Of a stretch of 64,000 nucleotides of DNA, positions 1-13,300 are shown one piece after another. Position 1 is the first letter of the stretch. Every line of letters starts with the position of its first letter. The position numbers and the translations under genes were made by a program. The notes under the pieces are model-generated. The model saw only the letters and a list, made by a program, of their open reading frames with translations, did no database searches and was not told the DNA's origin. The DNA is from Paraescarpia echinospica. Lineage: Eukaryota; Annelida; Polychaeta; Sabellida; Siboglinidae. The DNA lies in the NCBI GenBank assembly GCA_020002185.1, contig CM034538.1, positions 66,697,424-66,761,423 on the forward strand, written 5' to 3'.

Positions 1-1197
1 AGTTGGTTGGCGTATGTTATTGTGACATCACACCAACTTGGAGATATATCAGTTTTGCTGACATCAAAGTACGTCAGTATCGCCGCCGTTTAAAAGTGGG
101 CATAACTTGGAATTAAGAAATTGTGAAGTGTGCATGTCTGAACCTATGCAAATAAGGAAAACAGCGCCGCAATCGGAAGATTAGTGTACTGAGTATCCGC
201 CGCCAACATCGTTCGGAACCGTACAGAACACCGAAAACGGCGTGATTGTAGGTCCGTTTATAGGTGTTCTATAAATGGTTACCGGGAAATCTAGGTGACG
301 CTAGAATAAAAGAAAGTGCATCCTTTCAAATTATACCAAGATCGTTGGGATAGGACCAGCCATGAGGGTGACTGTAGAATTTCATGTTTTGGACGTGTTC
401 CGAGTTGTTCATTTTTCGCTCGCTTATCTATTTTTGATTGTATGTATTGCTGGTTGTGTGGTGAATTATCTGATTTATGAATTTGTTGGTATGGCCGATC
501 TGAACAGTTCTGGCAAATTAAGAACCATTTTAATGGACCCATTTAGTTTTAATGGTATACATTTCTATGTTGGTATTGATGAGAAAACTAATTGCATCCT
601 GGTATCACAGCTGTAACTGTGTCTGTGCTGTACTATTAACATACGTTTTTCTAAAATGTTTATTTATTGCTCACCTTATTTAATAAAAAAAGTTAACCTA
701 GTATCCTATGTGACGTGGTTATGTGCTAACTTCTCTTCTTTTATATAAATGCATTAGTGAAATCTTCAGATAAACTATCTGATCAAAATTATGCCTAAAA
801 TTGCAAAAATGGTCCAGCTCCATGTACAGTACCATAACTGCAACTTACACCAGCTAACAAAATAAATTCTTTTGATAATAAAAAAAATGTTTTATTTATT
901 TACCAAACTACACATATTACTTGAAGTATTTACACGACAAAAATTGGTATAAAGACAAGTGTGGATCTAATGGGCTAAATCAAAAAGTGTTTAAGGCTGC
1001 ATGAATAGGATCGTTTGGAAGCACAAGGTTTCATCTTAATGCTACACCTGCTGCATGTTACACTTATTGTTTGTTACACATTTTGCTTGTTACTCTCACT
1101 TACGTTACTGTCAGCAACATTTATATCTTTGTTGCTCGCGCTTGTGAAGATTACTGTCGACTTAGAAATCAGAGAGCTCTGTTGTCAACCTTTTCAG
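1..1197. other. upstream intron or 5' flank of the TOGARAM gene
   Basis: No coding exon could be supported here. There are CpG-containing patches near 80-250 and AT-rich, T-rich sequence from 640 to 990. An 84-codon open frame at 362-616 encodes a hydrophobic stretch, but it resembles no TOGARAM segment and has no matching splice context. The first recognised exon starts at 1198 with two bases of a split codon, so an upstream exon ending in phase 1 is expected, probably left of this window. A short 5' UTR exon in the CpG patches cannot be excluded. Confidence 0.5.
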
Positions 1198-1397
1198 GTA
1201 TGTTCGACATCAACAGCAGCCACATGGAGCACACAGGAACACCACCAGGGGGCAGTAGTGGTGACAAAGGGCGGCGGATGTCCCGTAGCGACTTTGATCA
1301 GAACAACTTGATGAAGGGCGTGTATGGGGTGGGGGTCCACCCCAGCTCCCCGGAGAAGGCAGGCTCTATGGAAGACGGCAGTGCAGAGGAGGAGGAG
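1198..1397 (+). CDS. TOGARAM1: TOGARAM exon A (linker before TOG3)
   Basis: The acceptor is ACCTTTTCAG and the donor is GAG|GTGAGT. The exon enters with two bases of a split codon and leaves in phase 0. It encodes a low-complexity linker (GTPPGGSSGDK, then SPEKAGSMEDGSAEEEE), typical of the disordered segments between TOG domains. The assignment rests on phase and position rather than on a conserved motif. An ATG at 1200 falls just after the acceptor, so translation could conceivably begin here. Confidence 0.7.
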
Positions 1398-4300
1398 GTG
1401 AGTTACAGGTCGTAGGTTACTTGATGCTCGGTCGAAGGTCAGGTGCACTTCAGTGAAAACACGCCTCATTTTGGTGGTTCAGAACATATTATCTGTGAGA
1501 CACAGTGACGTTATGGTTAGCACATCAGACTCTTTGTCAAGAGAACCCGAGTTTGACTCCTCTTGCTGTAATTTTGAACCTTGGGAAAGTTTGTTCTCCA
1601 CTTTGCTCCAATTCACTCAGCTATATGATTGAGTAGGTGGTTATAGACAGTGGTGGACATTTGTGTATGAGTAGTCTTCATGTAGTAATTGCAACATGGC
1701 TGAATGCTTTTCAGTGAAGTTGAAATGGTGTTTTATTGAAGAGTTCTGCCAAGGAGTGATGTGTGAAGCGCTCTGAGCAGGTGCATAAGATTTTTTTAAA
1801 TCCATGTAAGATCAGTTTACGACTCTACAGCAGTCCTCAGATGTATAGCATTCTTCAAATAATTCATCACATATTTCTATTCAGTATGACCATCAGGCAA
1901 CAAAATATACTCACATAAAAATAATCTGCTTGTTTTTTTATCTACCTAGCATCATGCTGTAAGATTGTAATTCAATTTCTCCTTGTGCGATGAACTCAAG
2001 AAAATATGTATACGTTATCACAATTTTTCCATTTCAAACAGTTCATGTTAAAATTTTATACGACATGTTAAAAGGGATACATCATATTTCTCACCAAACC
2101 TTTGTTGTATACCCATGGTACACGAAACCTGTATAATGTAGCTAGTCTGTCGATGGCCTTTACGTGTGTTGGAGTCGAGGTACATTGAAGAATATGAGAT
2201 GTTATATTCACGTTTACTGTGGGAGGTACGATAGATCTATGATAAATCTCTACCTGCTGGTGCAAAATAGAAGTGCTTTTATGAATAGATTTCATCATAT
2301 AAAACTGTCATTGTTTCTGAAGATTGAATCACATAGAACTCGCCATTTCAAAATTATTATTTATGTTTTGTTACAAAATAGTTGAGTTAGTCATTTGTAT
2401 AATATTACTGCCATTCAGAATGGTTGTCAGTATAAGCAGCTTAGATTAATGATAACCCTGTGTCCAGAAAATCTCTGTCCATTACCCTGTTATGATTGGG
2501 GCCGAATATCTTCAGGTCCTTCTTTGTAACTGCCATGTTATGATCATGGTGATTTGCTAACTAAATAATAGTTACCAGGTAGTATTTATTCCTGTTAACC
2601 AAATGAATGAATGAAAAGTATTCATTTGACCAATATAATTATGGATACAAAATATAAGAAATATAAATTCTCACAAGACTTACAACAATAAAATGTCACT
2701 GTCACAAAGAACCACCCCCGGAAAGTTAATATTCCAATATAGTAACATTGCATTAACAAACAAACTAACTAGCTAATACTACCACTGCAACATGAGTACG
2801 TTGTTAGAGAGAGTTGACTGAGACGAGGCAGCCGCTGTGTGGTGAGTTGTTAGAGAGAGCTGACTGAGTCGAGGCAGCCGCCATGTGGTGAGTTGTTAGA
2901 GAGAGCTGACTGAGACGAGGCAGCCGCCGTGTGTTGAGTTGTTAGACAGAGCTGACTGAGACGAGGCAGCCGCCGTGTGTTGAGTTGTTAGAGAGAGCTG
3001 ACTGAGACGAGGCAGCCGCCGTGTGTTGAGTTGTTAGAGAGAGCTGACTGAGACGAGGCAGCCGCCGTGTGTTGAGTTGTTAGAGAGAGCTGACTGAGAC
3101 GAGGCAGCCGCCGTGTGTTGAGTTGTTAGAGAGAGCTGACTGAGACGAGGCAGCCGCCGTGTGTTGAGTTGTTAGAGAGAGCTGACTGAGACGAGGCAGC
3201 CGGCGTGTGTTGAGTTGTTAGAGAGAGCTGACTGAGACGAGGCAGCCGCCGTGTGTTGAGTTGTTAGAGAGAGCTGACTGAGACGAGGCAGCCGCCGTGT
3301 GTTGAGTTGAGTTGTTAGAGAGAGCTGACTGAGACGAGGCAGCCGCCGTGTGTTGAGTTGTTAGAGAGAGCTGACTGAGACGAGGCAGCCGCCGTGTGTT
3401 GAGTTGTTAGAGAGAGCTGACTGAGACGAGGCAGCCGCCGTGTGTTGAGTTGAGTTGTTAGAGAGAGCTGACTGAGACGAGGCAGCCGCCGTGTGTTGAG
3501 TTGTTAGAGAGAGCTGACTGAGACGAGGCAGCCGCCGTGTGTTGAGTTGTTAGAGAGAGCTGACTGAGACGAGGCAGCCGCCGTGTGTTGAGTTGTTAGA
3601 GAGAGCTGACTGAGACGAGGCAGCCGCCGTGTGTTGAGTTGTTAGAGAGAGCTGACTGAGACGAGGCAGCCGCTGTGTGTTGAGTTGTTAGAGAGAGCTG
3701 ACTGAGACGAGGCAGCCGCCGTGTGTTGAGTTGAGTTGTTAGAGAGAGCTGACTGAGACGAGGCAGCCGCCGTGTGTTGAGTTGTTAGAGAGAGCTGACT
3801 GAGACGAGGCAGCCGCCGTGTGTTGAGTTGTTAGAGAGAGCTGACTGAGACGAGGCAGCCGCCGTGTGTTGAGTTGTTAGAGAGAGCTGACTGAGACGAG
3901 GCAGCCGCCGTGTGTTGAGTTGTTAGAGAGAGCTGACTGAGACGAGGCAGCCGCCGTGTGTTGAGTTGTTAGAGAGAGCTGACTGAGACGAGGCAGCCGC
4001 CGTGTGTTGAGTTGTTAGAGAGAGCTGACTGAGACGAGGCAGCCGCCGTGTGTTGAGTTGTTAGAGAGAGCTGACTGAGACGAGGCAGCCAGCGTGTGTT
4101 GAGTTGTTAGAGAGAGCTGACTGAGACGAGGCAGCCGCCGTGTGTTGAGTTGTTAGAGAGAGCTGACTGAGACGAGGCAGCCGCCGTGTGTTGAGTTGAG
4201 TTGTTAGAGAGAGCTGACTGAGACGAGGCAGCCGCTGTGTGTTGAGTTGTTAGAGAGAGCTGACTGAGACGAGGCAGCCGCCGTGTGTTGAGTTGTTAGA

Positions 4301-7300
4301 GAGAGCTGACTGAGACGAGGCAGCCGCCGTGTGTTGAGTTGTTAGAGAGAGCTGACTGAGACGAGGCAGCCGCCGTGTGTTGAGTTGTTAGAGAGAGCTG
4401 ACTGAGACGAGGCAGCCGCCGTGTGTTGAGTTGTTAGAGAGAGCTGACTGAGACGAGGCAGCCGCCGTGTGTTGAGTTGTTAGAGAGAGCTGACTGAGAC
4501 GAGGCAGCCGCCGTGTGTTGAGTTGTTAGAGAGAGCTGACTGAGACGAGGCAGCCGCCGTGTGTTGAGTTGTTAGAGAGAGCTGACTGAGACGAGGCAGC
4601 CGCCGTGTGTTGAGTTGTTAGAGAGAGCTGACTGAGACGAGGCAGCCGCCGTGTGTTGAGTTGTTAGAGAGAGCTGACTGAGACGAGGCAGCCGCCGTGT
4701 GTTGAGTTGTTAGAGAGAGCTGTCTGAGACGAGGCAGCCGCTGTGTATTGAGTTGTTAGAGAGAGCTGACTGAGACGAGGCAGCCGCTGTGTGTTGAGTT
4801 GTTAGAGAGAGCTGACTGAGACGAGGCAGCCGCTGTGTGTTGAGTTGTGCAGCAGGTGGTCGTGTGTTTCAGGAGCGGATATCAATAACGATGGCGCGTA
4901 CAACGCGTGAGCGAATCTCACAGAAAGTGCGACAGAAACAACTTGAAGAGGAGGAGAAGAAACGACTGGAGGAACTACAGCTGCAACAACAACAACAGCT
5001 GCAGCAACAGCAGCTGCAACAACAACAACAGCAGCAACAACAGCAGCGACTGCAGCAGCAGCAGGCAGAAGAGAAGAAGCGGCACGAGATGCGAGAGAAA
5101 GAACGACACAAAGCGAGGAAACTAGGGGGCGCTGCGGGGGCTGGCGATGTAACGTCTACGGAAGGTAAGGCCTCTGGGATATTTCCACAGCTCTATCATC
5201 AAAATATTAACTCGCAAATTGGAAATGGAAAATTGATGTGATAATCTGTTGTATTTAATTAGATTGTTAATTCATTGAAATGTAGATATTCAAATCATGT
5301 AATGATCCAGGTCCTGTCTAATAAGACAGTGCAAGTTTGAGGTATGTCTTACATGATACCCAGAAGTGGGTTTTTATTTATAATGTTCTGTGACAAGTGT
5401 TGATATTTTCAAAAAGAATATCTTGTTGCGTCTGTTCTGCTGTGATATATGGTGCTGTCAGAAATGTCTTTGTGTTGTACAGATCTCTCTCTTAGATCAA
5501 GGTTATTACATTTCGCTACAAGTACACCTATGTAATTACATGGTAATACAGATTCCAAGAGAATGTGTGTCAGGTTTTGCTCTCTTACTGCGGCGTGAAC
5601 ATGGCAGTCCCAGGATGTGACCTTGTCTTATAATGCCTGGGGGGGCGTCTAATTGTTGCTGGATTAAACCGCATTATCATCAGTGGCGTGACGACGCGCA
5701 TGAGTGCCGTCTAATGTTCACACATGTGCTGGCTTGCATGATCACTGGACCGTGACACTTGCAGCTCTCAGCATTGCTGGCAGCTCACAGGGAGCCCCGC
5801 CAATGGCTGCTGGACGCACACACAATCGGCCGACAGGGAAACCACCGACGACGATGAAAAAGAAGAAGTCGTGAGTGGCTGACCTGTTGTTTTTATATAT
5901 AAAGTAATGTAACATTGGTGGCCAAGCAGTCAGATCACTGCGGTCATGCTGACGACAACTAGAGGTGGACGTCTGTTTGTTCACTTGCTGAATGAAGCTA
6001 TGTATGTATTTCCTCTATAGACATGCTATAATAATTAGGTTAGCTACTGTTGAATATGGTGTCTTCGTTATGATTCTTTTAAATTACCATTATGCATGTG
6101 TTGATCTACAAAATAGTAAAGATTTGTGCTTCTCTTTTTGTCAGTCATGGCTGTCTTAGAATTAACAATGACCGCCTGTGGAAAGATCTACGTCATAGTA
6201 AATATGCTGTCTTAGAATTAACAATGACCGCCTGTGGAAAAATCTACATCATAGTAAATATGCTGTCTTAGAATTAACAATGACCGCCTGTGGAAAGATC
6301 TACGTCATAGTAAATATGCTGTCTTAGAATTAGCAATGACTGCCTGTGGAAAGATCTACGTCATAGCAAACAAGCTATTGATTTTGTGGTTCAGTTTAAC
6401 CCTTTCAAACCATGTGGTCGTAAACAAAAATTAGTCCCAGGAACAGCTTTTTCAAGGATCCAATATTCTATTCCACATGGGAGATCACCTGATAACAGCA
6501 TACATGTGAGATTACCTGATAACAGCGTAGCAGTAACAGATAGAAAAGTACACATTTCTAAAGTAAATTAGCTATCCAACCAGCCGCAATTTATTTATGA
6601 AAACACAGACAGTTGTATCAAACTTATTGTGGAGATCAACTGTAAAATGTACAAAAATGTCTCAAACGAGGCAATAAAACTTGCCACAAGCACCAGTCCA
6701 ACTGGCAATTGACAGTTCTCGGTAACTTTGAAAGACATTGTTGACTGGTAACATTGGCAGACAATGAAATAGTCCATTTAGAAGTCTGGCCTAATGTTTA
6801 CGTATCAAGTCTCATTGATTATTAAATATGCTATGTATTTGGGTCTGCAGGGCTTAAGGTAGCGGGGGCTGGTATCGTGTCAGTTGATTTCTTTACTTTT
6901 TTCCTCATAGAACATTAGTAGGTGTCAGTATGAACATTTGTACTAAAAAAAAACCATGGCACTAGTGCCATATGTCACCAATCAGTCCTTTAAAAACTAG
7001 TATTTTTAGTATGTTTGTGGAGATTCTTGGAAACTGACGATGTTTCCATAGTGATGATCACATGTTCATCATGGCCAGTTCAAACATTACGCAAAGATGA
7101 ATTCATTCACCTTGAACGCAGATCATATAGTCTGGTTATTCTATATGATGTATTATAATTACATAAATGCATTACACTGTTAAATCACCAAATACTGGCG
7201 GTAGTTTTGTTTATTCTGTGACAAGGCCGACTTTCGCTGCCAGTTGCAGTGACACTGACTGACCCCAGCCGGTGTCAATCAGTCAATCTTGTCTACTACA

Positions 7301-10300
7301 GCAAGTTCAACACTGGCCCTTCGTAACACAATGTCATTAGACATTTGTCATTACAAATACAGATTGTAGGGCCAATTTGGCGCGAAAACCTTTGGGGGAA
7401 TCTCAATAATAGAAGTGTCTGTCAAATTGTGTTGAAATAAGCCACCTGCCAGTGAAAAAGTCACATTTCTAAGCAAAAAAATACACATCTGGTGACATTT
7501 GTATTATCAGTAACAACTACAAAGTATTACTTAATGTAACTTTTCATAAAAACTACAACATTTTTATTATGCTGTGATAGACTTGGTCAATTAATCTATT
7601 TAATAAAAGCATGTGAAATTCAATGAATTTCTGTTTACCAATTACTCTTATGTCAACTGGTTGCTACTTTTATACATTAAGTAAATACGTACTAAGTTTG
7701 CCATGCGTAGGCAGAACTGACAATGAATCGATAAGCTGTTAAGAAAACACACTTTATCGGCAGTGCTTTATTCATCTGCCGATTATCCCACCATTCTAAG
7801 AGCATAATCCCTATTCACCTGTGACTGTCTGTACATAAAAGTGCACCTGCCATTTAATAATAAAAATAACTTTATCCGCCATCAAATCCGGGCCAAAGGT
7901 GCCACTTACGAGGGTAAACATAGCACAGTCGAACTTCACTTGATGGTCACCTCAGTAAAGCAGCCACCTTGCAATTACGGTAATCAGTTCCATTAATATG
8001 ATCACCTTGCAAGTTAGGGTGACTAGTTATGAGGCACCAGTGAACATAAAAATTATATTTTAAAATTATTTTAAAATCACATTTCTACATTACGTTTTTA
8101 AATTACTTTTTAAAATCACATTTTTTAAACAATATTTTTAATTACAATGTAAAATTACAAATAATGTATAGACATTATAGTACATAAACAATATACATTT
8201 GTGGAGGATTGGTTGTAAATAATAATAACTGGGAATACATTCTCAAGGAAGTAAGTTAAACAGTATTGGATAACGCTGCCATAAGTATAAGGTAACATAT
8301 GCAAAATAAAAGGGAGTTGATGTGATAGATTTAACCCGTCTCCTCTACTTTGACCCTGACAGGCCTTCAGCAGCAGAGAATGACGGGGGCAGTCAGACTG
8401 GACCGGTCTCTAGTAAGTCGTATGAGACTGTCTGTGCAGAGGACCTCAAGCCCTTCAAGGACCCCAACAGGGCACTCATTGATGCCATGCAAGCAATGTC
8501 TCAAGAAATATGGTAATTACTCCACACTTCTGCTAACAAACATTTCATATCAATAGAATATTTTTTTTTATGGTTTGTGGATGTTACACAGACACTGATA
8601 TGGTGGCATTCAGGCAAATATATAGCATTGAAATATCTTATCACAAACATCTTTTATTCACAGATGTATATAGATACTCAGTTGGACTAAATTAGCTAAC
8701 TTTACAATTATTTAAGATTATTTTTGGGTAAAACCCAAATGTCTGTCAGCAAGTGACTAATTATTTTTTGTTCTTCCTATTAATTTTGTGTGACGATGTA
8801 ATTCAACACAATCCATTGACATTAATTTCAGTTGGAACTTAGATGATGATCAGTTATAGGAGAGTGTTTTTAATGGTGGATCAGTAGATTATCTCATAAT
8901 CCCGTGTTTAGACGCACTTGTGCATGTGACATTGTTGTCTCAGGGACATCAAGTGCAACGGCATGAACAGTATCCGACGACTGGCAAAACACCATCCACA
9001 AGTCCTCATTGGCCAACTTCACAGTATTGTAGTTGCCATAATACAGGAGGTATGTCGTTGTACACACAGTATTGTAATCGCCATAATACAGGAGGTATGT
9101 TGTTGTACACACAGTATTGTAATCGCCATAATACAGGAGGTATGTCGTTGTACACACAGTATTGTAGTCGCCATAATACAGGAGGTATGTTGTTGTACAC
9201 ACAGTATTGTAATCGCCATAATACAGGAGGTATGTCGTTGTGCACACAGTATTGTAGTCGCCATAATACAGGAGGTATGTTGTTGTACACACAGTATTGT
9301 AATCGCCATAATACAGGAGGTATGTTGTTGTACACACAGTATTGTAATCGCCATAATACAGGAGGTATGTCGTTGTACACACAGTATTGTAGTCGCCATA
9401 ATACAGGAGGTATGTTGTTGTACACACAGTATTGTAATCGCCATAATACAGGAGGTATGTTGTTGTACACACAGTATTGTAGTCGCCATAATACAGGAGG
9501 TATGTCGTTGTACACACAGTATTGTAGTCGCCATAATACAGGAGGTATGTTGTTGTACACACAGTATTGTAATCGCCATAATACAGGAGGTATGTTGTTG
9601 TACACACAGTATTGTAGTCGCCATAATACAGGAGGTATGTCGTTGTACACACAGTATTGTAGTCGCCATAATACAGGAGGTATGTTGTTGTACACACAGT
9701 ATTGTAATCGCCATAATACAGGAGGTATGTCGTTGTACACACAGTATTGTAGTCGCCATAATACAGGAGGTATGTCGTTGTGCACACAGTATTGTAATTG
9801 CCATAATACAGGAGGTATGTCGTTGTGCACACAGTATTCTTGTATCTTGTACAGCACGTGCATTAATCTAACAAGTTTGCTGGATAATTTATCACTCGCT
9901 TAGTTACAGCCGTGCACTTTTAATGAACGTGACATTTTTTAAAGAAACTTGTTTTAATCTAATATCTATTCATGTAATTGAATATTTTGTTAAACTATAT
10001 ATTGTAATGATTTTTATGTTTTCACGTATGTCTTACAATATCTATACATACCTATAAACAGTCCCACATGTATGGCATTTCATAATTAAAAATAATAATA
10101 ATATTAGTATTATTTTCTTGAGTATTATTGTGCAGTGCAAAATCACGTGATTTTAGCCGCCACATAATAATCGCATGCAGTGCTATGACCTGCTGCCCTT
10201 AAGCATACGATTGGGTATGTACCAAGATGTATATTTGCAGATAAAAAATCTTCGGTCACAAGTGTCACGCCAAGCGATCGGGTGTCTCAGTGAAATGTAC

Positions 10301-13300
10301 ACACAACTGAAACGCAACATGGACCCGGTAAGTCACCCCCCAGAGCTCGTGTTAGAATGGTTGAACTATTGACCTTTCGTGTACTTTCACGCTGATCTAT
10401 CGTTGCTTTTTTTCAGAACGTTAAAAGAATGAATGAACTTATGAATATTATTCCAGTGTTTTGTTGCTTAAGTAGCTATATCGACATTTGATTTTATTTC
10501 AGCCTGCTGCTGGGTCCTGTGATTATATGTAGGTGATTGTAAAGAATTTGCTGCACTACCTTTTACCATTAATTACCAACATTTTGACATGTGATATAGT
10601 TTTTGTTGCAAAATAAACCTATTTTACTTCCTGTTGCTGTAAGATGATTGTGGCCAAAGGTAAACTGATGGTGTAAGTGTCATTCTGTGGTAAGGTGGGA
10701 TTCTACAATGTACACACTTTTGAGCAATACGTAGATGTGTCTTTGAAACATCATAACTTTGCCAATAATTTCCACAAAAATGTATTAAAAAAAACCTGCT
10801 ACAAAAGGGTGTGTGATGCTGTATGTAACCCTCTGTCTGTGGGACCAGGAGCTGGACCAGACGACAAAGACGCTGCTGGCCAAATGTGTCGAGAGCAATG
10901 CATTTATCCGGGAGGACATTGACAAGGCACTGAGTGCGATGATCGAACACACGTCACTACAGAGGGTGCTACCTGCCCTCCTGGCTGGAGGGGTTACGTG
11001 AGTCTCTGTTTACATTGCTACACCTGGGACAGTGGGTCAATAGCAGTAGTTTCCTGCAGCTTATGACACATGCAATAGACACAATAATGCATTATTATAT
11101 GTAGATTAATAATTTTTCACTGAACACATCATTAGTTTGAACATTGGTTCAATCATTTCATTTTAGGCAGGTCTATACGTCTAGTATTTTGCCGATTGTT
11201 TCGCACTGGACATGGTGATACGTTGTGATGATCGCAGAGAGCTGTTTGTGAAGGGATCAGGCTAGTTGATGTACGGCTGCACTGCCCTGGCTGTTACTCC
11301 TCTCTGCTTCTCCCTATTAGCAGCCTTCTCCTTTCAGTTGTCATCCACCTCTTCCTTTCTCATAACAACACATCAGTGAATAAAGAAAACTCCATTAATT
11401 ACAAGTCCATCCTAACAGATAGCATGGTACCACATGGGGCCTGTAGTTTACCGAGTGTGTTGTTTTGTCTGCAGACATCGTAGCGTGGCGGTGCGTAAGA
11501 CGTGCGTGCAGTTTGTGTGTCGGGTCGTGGAGAACATGGGTCCAGGACGTGTCCTCAGTGGGGTGAAGGACACCACGGACAAGCTGCTACCGGCCGTCGC
11601 AGAGTTCCTGCAGGACTCTTCCTTAGAAACTAGGTAAGTGACGTTGACAAGGGAAACACAGGAAGTGGTGGCATAGTGGGTAAAACACCCAATGGTTGAT
11701 CGAGAGAATGGCGGATCAGTTGTGCTTTGTTTTGAAGGTTGTGTAGTTTGGTTCACTCCATCTTGCCTGTGCCTGGGAAGAGACACTGAAACCCAAAATT
11801 CCATTCTACCTAGTGTATATGGCAGAGGAAATAAAATATATAGTGCTAGGAAACGGAAAATATATGTTGTGGACTCATCAACTCTACATGACTCAGAAAT
11901 AAGCCATCAGTCCTTATAATTGGTTCTCAGACCTGTTAGAAGTGAAAAAAACATTTACTTCACTTATTTTTTGTGTGTGCCCCAAATTAACTGCGTTTTA
12001 GAGATTTAGTACTAGATTGTTGGTTTTCTGGAAAAAAAAATGCAAATTCCAAAAATTCTAGTACATTTTAAAATATTAAATCAGTCACTGTTGACATAAC
12101 GGTTCCCAATAAGGCAAATAAAATTCTGAAACATTCATCAATGTGGATAACCTCAAACCCTTCCACGACTCCAACAGAACTATTCTAGGCAACGAACCCT
12201 CACAGGCATTGAACCCATGCAGGCAATGAACCCTCATAGGCGATGAACTCACACAGACAATAAACCCTCACATGCAATGAACCCCCACAGGCAATGAACC
12301 CACACAGGCAATGAACCCTCACACGCAATGAACCCACACAGGCAATGAACCCACACAGGCAATGAACCCACACAGGCAATGAACCCTCACAGGCAATGAA
12401 ACCACACAGGCAATGAACTCTCACAGGCAATGAACCCACACAGGCAATGAACCCTCACAGGCAATATGTCTAGAAATTTTGTAGTAGGTGCATAGTTCTG
12501 CTGACAGAATACATGCGCAGTTTATTCAATTCTCTACTCAACCGTGTTGTGTAGACTGCAGTTATGGACAAATATTGTTAATCTAAGGTTATGAATTGTG
12601 ATAAATATTGCTGCTTTTAGAATGTGAATCTGGAGGACTGCTGTTGCTCTTAGACTGAATGGGGTAGGATCGTTGTTCCTCTTAGACTGTGATTGACGAG
12701 GACTGTTGTTGCTCTTAGACTTAATGAGGAGGACTGTTGTTGCTCTTAGACTGAATGACGAGGACTGTTGTTGCTCTTAGACTGAATGACGAGGACTGTT
12801 GTTGCTCTTAGACTGAATGAGGAAGACTTGTTGCTCTTAGATTGTGATTGAGGAGGACTGTTGTTGCTCTTAGATTGAATGAGGAGCACTGTTGTTGCTC
12901 TTAGACTGAACGAGGAGGACTGTTGTTGCTGTTAGACTGAATGAGGACTGTTGTTGCTCTTAGACTGTGATTGAGGAGGACTGTTGTTGCTCTTAGACTG
13001 GATGAGGACTGTTTTTGCTGTTAGACTGAATGAGGAGGACTGTTGTTGCTATTATACTGTGATTGAGGAGGACTGTTGTTGCTCTTAGACTGTGATTGAG
13101 GAGGACTGTTGTTGCTCTTAGATTGAATGAGGAGCACTGTTGTTGCTCTTAGACTGAATGAGGAGGACTGTTGTTGCTGTTAGACTGGATGAGGACTGTT
13201 GTTGCTGTTAGACTGTGATTGAGGAGGACTGTTGTTGCTGTTAGACTGAATGAGGAGGACTGTTGTTGCTATTATACTGTGATTGAGGAGGACTGTTGTT

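Larger units (their letters stand above)
5165..8370. other. TOGARAM intron 2 of the window
   Basis: This 3.2-kb intron holds a four-copy 56-bp repeat (6150-6370) and a MITE-like fragment (7925-8042), each listed separately. The rest is AT-rich. Open frames at 5390, 5742 and 6386 have no family resemblance and no consistent splice context, so I treat them as chance. Confidence 0.7.

Noticed and set aside
362..616. 84-codon frame with a possible membrane helix
   Set aside because: There is no homology I recognise and no splice or promoter context. Base composition is like the intron around it.
4869..5111. Cys/Ser-rich minus-strand frame that looks like a knottin or keratin-type peptide
   Set aside because: It is the antisense of the CAG/CAA polyglutamine tract.
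9021..9835. CRISPR-like array of short regular repeats
   Set aside because: There are no unique spacers, the units are contiguous, and the context is a eukaryotic intron. The same holds for the other arrays.
8894..9903. Open frames of about 260-330 codons on both strands across 8.9-9.9 kb
   Set aside because: They follow from a stop-free 45-bp repeat whose length is a multiple of three. Only the first 106 bases (exon D) have family-conserved coding.
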